Positions 60,770-64,000 of a DNA stretch of 64,000 nt are shown here, in pieces. How positions within the stretch are numbered: the stretch's first letter is position 1; the number at the start of each line of letters is the position of its first letter. The position numbers and the translations under genes are program-made. This stretch comes from Hippopus hippopus (Eukaryota > Mollusca > Bivalvia > Cardiida > Cardiidae): positions 44,578,845 to 44,642,844 of the forward strand of contig OX328105.1 in NCBI GenBank assembly GCA_946811185.2. The letters are read 5' to 3'. The notes beneath the pieces were generated by a model that worked only from the letters and a program-made list of their open reading frames with translations, was not told the origin of the DNA and made no database searches.

Positions 60770-60990
60770 ACACTTTGCCAAACGACAAATATATAGACTT
60801 GTCCAAATTGAAAGCATCTGAAGACGACAATTCAAATGTGGCTCAAATGATAAAATTTGTCTTTGAAAGGGTTAGAAAAAATTGCGGGAAAAGGAGAAAA
60901 TGCTGGTTTCAAGCATTTTCTTCTTTTCCCACATATTTTCAGAAGTCTTCTTCCTCATAGTCGTTAAAACTCGTGACTGTGTAGTAAAGT
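60770..60990 (+). repeat. PAL-B MITE, near full length
   Basis: 'actttgccaaacgacaaata', 'gacttgtccaaattgaaagc', centre 'gctggtttcaagc', right end 'gactgtgtagtaaagtg' before TTAA. Confidence 0.88.
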
Positions 60991-61130
60991 GTTAAAAGCA
61001 TGAAAATATATACATACATATTGCAAAAATAGAAATTGCTTGTCATGACAAATTTCTTTCTTTACAACAATGTTTTCATGCATGGTTTCAAAGATAAAAG
61101 CAGTCATCTGCATGTGGTGATATGGTATAA

Positions 61131-61319
61131 CGCTTTACCACACACTCATGTATTTCAACCAGGCTTTTGAAAACATTATGGAAACCAGCATTTTCTCCTT
61201 TTCCCACACTGTTCTCTGCCTTTTCATTGACAAATTTTATCATATAGGCCATATTTATTTGTCGTCTGCAACAGCTTTGAATCTGGATTAGTCAATTTTT
61301 CTTGTCGCGTGGTGAAGAG
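61131..61319 (-). repeat. PAL-B MITE, left arm deleted to the centre
   Basis: 'gctttaccacacactcatgt', 'aaccaggcttttgaaaacat' + 'tatgg' joined to 'aaccagcattttctcctttt', right part 'tcgtctgcaacagctttgaa', end 'cgcgtggtgaagag'. Confidence 0.84.
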
Positions 61320-62250
61320 ATGAAATGATTATACCTATTCAGTCATAAGTGTAGTGTATGATGATGACTCCGTAGTAGAGATCACATCGTATTTTCCCTC
61401 GTCAAGTTATCTTTGGCCAAATATACCTCTATGTAATACTTATAGGGTGAGCTCCGCTTATAGCGATATTCAGGGCGACCTGAGAAAAAGCATCGTAATA
61501 TCAGAATATCGTTAAAACTAATATCGGATGTGAGTAGCTGAATAACATACCATCCGAGTACATGCTCAATAAAAATTGGCAGCAACACTGTGAAGCAGTT
61601 GCAATAATCTTAGTCAAAGTTGCCAACATTAGGTCAACAAAAAGTTGTGAATTGACACTTCAAGCCACGTAGAATTCGTTAAAATAAAATTTGTCAAGGG
61701 TTGTGTGAAATGAATACAACAGAAAAACTTCGCACTTTTTCTTGTTATCTTATATTTTACATAAGATTATTCTCTTTCTGCGACAATAGAAATTTCGATT
61801 CACAGAACTAACGTTATATGTAGTTGCAAAACTTGTCTGGTCTCTTTCGGCTAATAATTGAAGTTCTTTTTTCCCTCGTTTTAAGCCGATGAAATAATTC
61901 CAGAAAAAATGCAGGGAATGAAAATGGTATCGTCCCAGGGGCATGCTGCATGTTGGATGATTTAGATTAATCGCGTAATCACGAGCGAAAGGTCATGTTT
62001 CATACAACAGAGACGTCACTATCGCACGTGCTAAACACGAGCGTTGCGCAAACAAAGCAATGCGCAGATTCTTGCTTGTTTCACACTTTTGGGATTGTCG
62101 ATGTGTCAATTACTTCCGCCGCTTTAATTACATTTTCGCTAACCTGCGGCTCTTGGGGCCCGTCTCCGGTTAACTTTCGGGCAGATAAGGCTTTGTTTCT
62201 GGCGTCCCAAAGGAGTCCACTAATGGAACATTCCTTGCATTTCAAACTCA
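61320..62250. other. Unassigned unique sequence, CpG-richer at 61985-62215
   Basis: 'gacgtcactatcgcacgtgc' includes a CRE-like TGACGTCA-type half-site and an E-box CACGTG-like word; 'ttaattacattttcgctaac' includes a homeodomain-like TAATTA core. It belongs to no repeat family seen here. Could be conserved non-coding or a short exon; the evidence is weak. Confidence 0.3.
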
Positions 62251-62256
62251 CTTTAA

Positions 62257-62488
62257 CGCTTTACCTCACCACAAAATATTTGAATCATCTAAATTCAAGT
62301 GTAACATTCAATAGCCGACAAATTAATAATGGCACATATGATAGAAATCGTCTATGAAAGATTTGAAACATTGTTAGGAAAAAGGAGAAAATGCTGGTTA
62401 CCAGCATTTTCTTCTTTACCCTACAATGTTTCCAGAAAAAAACCCTTCCTCCTGGTCTTGAAAGCACGTGGTCGGTTGTTAAAGGGTT
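62257..62488 (+). repeat. PAL-B MITE, near full length
   Basis: TTAA 62253-62256, 'cgctttacctcaccacaaaa', palindrome with intact centre at about 62370-62430, right end 'ggttgttaaaggg' + TTTTAA. Confidence 0.88.
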
Positions 62489-62645
62489 TTAATGCTTTAT
62501 TGATAAGGGCCATGCAGCTTGTCACATAGGTTAAAAACTTTCATCCTGCATGGCATGTCCCAAAGGGTGTATAAACGTGTTCGGTGTGAGAGCAGAAAAA
62601 TAACGGGGGTCAGGCACAAAAATCAAATCCCGTATTTCTTGCAGA

Positions 62646-62690
62646 CCCCTCCCCCCCCCCCCCCCCCACCCCGCGAAAAAAAAAGTGGCT
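62646..62690 (-). repeat. C-run / A-run, G-quadruplex potential on minus strand
   Basis: Long C tract broken by single A or G bases, then A9. Confidence 0.8.
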
Positions 62691-62818
62691 CTGTGCCATT
62701 GTAGTTTTGTCTTTTTACTTCTGTACTTACTAGTGAAATAAGTCAGTTATTTAAAGGCCCAATAGCGGCCAAAAACAAGGCATATGTTAAATGCGTTAAA
62801 GTATACTATTCAAAAGTA

Positions 62819-62922
62819 TGAAAAATATTGAGAAGATGACAATCTGTTATTGTGTGGTCGGTCCAAGTGCCAGTGGACTGACCGTTACAATTATAGATTG
62901 TCATCTTCACAATAATTTCCAC
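62819..62922. repeat. PAL-H: long imperfect hairpin
   Basis: Left arm 'tattgagaagatgacaatct' ... 'ggtcggtcca', right arm 'tggactgaccgt' ... 'agattgtcatcttcacaata'. About 46-bp arms with a few mismatches around 'agtgccag'. Seen once in this window. Confidence 0.8.
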
Positions 62923-63109
62923 CCTTTAAAATGATATGATTTAAATCTGAATGCGTTTTAAAACCCGCTTTGTTTACTTTTCGTAGATGATGTTACTTAC
63001 ATCGAATAAAGATAGAATAATTCTGCTGCAGTTGAAAGAATTTTTGCCTGTACTTAAGACATAAGTATGTTTCAACATGCGAGTCCTTACAAGGGGCAAA
63101 CTTGTGAGA

Positions 63110-63220
63110 CACACGACACAAATACGGTCACCAGCATTTGCTCCATTTCCCACAATGTTTTCATATGTCTTCTTTCTCGGGGCTGTTACAACATGGTGAA
63201 CAGTGAAATAGTCTTTGGCA
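63110..63220 (+). repeat. PAL-B MITE, right half from the palindrome centre
   Basis: 'ggtcaccagcatttgctcca', 'ttcccacaatgttttcatat', 'ctcggggctgttacaacatg'. The left half is absent. Confidence 0.78.
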
Positions 63221-63224
63221 AAAG

Positions 63225-63655
63225 AAAGTGTCATATTTTTATGTAGTTTGACAGGTTAGCAAGTTTTTCCCCCTAAGTTTCAAAACTAACAATCCTGTAT
63301 GTATAAATCGATAGTCTAGCTCGCTGGTTTGGCAGGTTTCATCTGTCATCCTTTTCGCTCTTAAATTTCCTTGTCGTTCTGCGTAATTTTAACGATTTTG
63401 ACGTCACCGTTCCTTTGCTCCCTTTTTTCGGCGTAGCTGAATGTTGCTGGCTGTTGACCAATTTTTTTAACTAATAAAGAAATAAATAAACAAATGATTA
63501 AATGGAAAATTGTGATTGGTCAAAAATGTAGACATGTTTATTTTACGGGCCACTGCCGACTTGCCGTCAAATTTACGCCGTCTATCTTTTTAAAAAGATA
63601 TTTCTTGTTTTTATCATACTCTTGCGCTCTCAAATGAATGAACTCGTCTTTCAGG
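63225..63655. other. No recognisable feature
   Basis: AT-rich and unassigned. Confidence 0.3.
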
Positions 63656-63662
63656 GGCTTAA

Positions 63663-63882
63663 CATTTAACCATACAATCCCGACTTTTAACGACCACGAA
63701 GAAGAAGGCTTTTGAAAACATTGTGGGAAAAGGAGAAGATGCTGGTAACCAGCATTTTCTCCTTTTCCCACAATGTTTCTAACCTTTCTGATACAAACCC
63801 CATCAAATGTGCCACATTGATTTTGTCGTCTGCGAATGCTTTCGAATAGGACCTGTATAAAATTTTGTCGTTTGGTAAAGAG
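63663..63882 (-). repeat. PAL-B MITE, full length with TTAA on both sides
   Basis: TTAA 63659-63662 and 63883-63886. 220 bp, as at 2265. Near-perfect palindrome at about 63712-63777, right end 'gtcgtttggtaaag'. Confidence 0.93.
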
Positions 63883-64000
63883 TTAAAACTAAATTTTTCC
63901 TGCTGAAAAAAAAAGGAACCCCCCCCCCTCCCTTTGACCGTACATGAAGTTTAGAATAAAGTGGGTAGAATCTTATAGATCTAAGATCTAAGTGCAAGGT

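Noticed and set aside
61995..62357. 120-codon plus-strand frame
   Set aside because: The last third lies in a PAL-B element and the first part has no recognisable domain; kept only as a possible non-coding conserved stretch.

Overview
This window looks like nuclear DNA of a metazoan, most probably a bivalve mollusc. The evidence is the repeat content: tRNA-headed SINEs whose tails carry a 'gccgtgatataactgaaa' / 'ggcgttaaac' body and end in (CAAT)n-type runs, GTCA/CAGA-rich microsatellites, and interspersed repeats with 'gagcacttcgtgctc' or 'ggtcaaaattggcccc' motifs. I know all of these, from memory rather than from a search, as typical of bivalve assemblies. No open frame exceeds about 160 codons, and the longest ones fall in microsatellites or palindromes. 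I see no transposase, reverse transcriptase, rRNA or free-standing tRNA gene. One short stretch (about 6670-6948) could be an exon; otherwise the window is intergenic or intronic.

The dominant content is short non-autonomous elements built around long central or subterminal palindromes. I use local names. PAL-A: 204 bp when intact, ends CCCTTA/TAAGGG inside TTAA, hairpin core around 'gatcagactgcac'. PAL-B: about 220 bp, ends CTCTTTACC or CCCTTTACC inside TTAA, near-perfect 65-nt palindrome around 'gagaaaatgctggtaacc'. PAL-C: about 260 bp, ends GAGCC/GGCTC inside 4-bp A/T-only duplications, hairpin around 'gtcagcctgcgcagtcc'. PAL-D: about 262 bp, ends GGCCTGCAACACGCG, two hairpins. PAL-F: about 180-190 bp, 'cgtattcaccaacc' ends, NF-Y-like CCAAT palindrome at the centre. 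PAL-H: one hairpin near 62.8 kb. PAL-A and PAL-B fit piggyBac-type MITEs (TTAA target, CCCTT ends); this is inference, since no transposase is present.

Layout. 0-6 kb: PAL-A/B, SINE pieces, GGAA microsatellite. 6.6-7.6 kb: possible exon and two PAL-C copies. 8.4-9.65 kb: LINE-like 3' tails and a 58-bp minisatellite. 10-13.8 kb: PAL-A/B/F cluster. 14.05-15.14 kb: about 28 copies of a ~40-bp minisatellite. 15.4-32 kb: dense PAL-A/B/C, SINEs, and two PAL-C elements each carrying a PAL-D at the same internal site. 33-33.85 kb: ~180-bp satellite. 34-44 kb: nested SINE/PAL elements, a long (CT)n inside a PAL-C, and an A-B-B-A chain joined at TTAA. 48.37-48.98 kb: 309-bp tandem duplication. 53-56.5 kb: PAL-A/B chain with homopolymer expansions. 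57.5-60.1 kb: a CpG-rich, quasi-periodic nested composite bounded by inverted repeats, the most unusual structure here. 60-64 kb: sparse PAL-B and one unique CpG-richer stretch.

Nothing here forms an operon or pathway. The biology is that of MITE/SINE amplification, nesting, palindrome instability, and birth of satellites and microsatellites from transposon sequence. Coordinates of degenerate copies are approximate (about +/-10 bp); those with quoted target duplications were read base by base.
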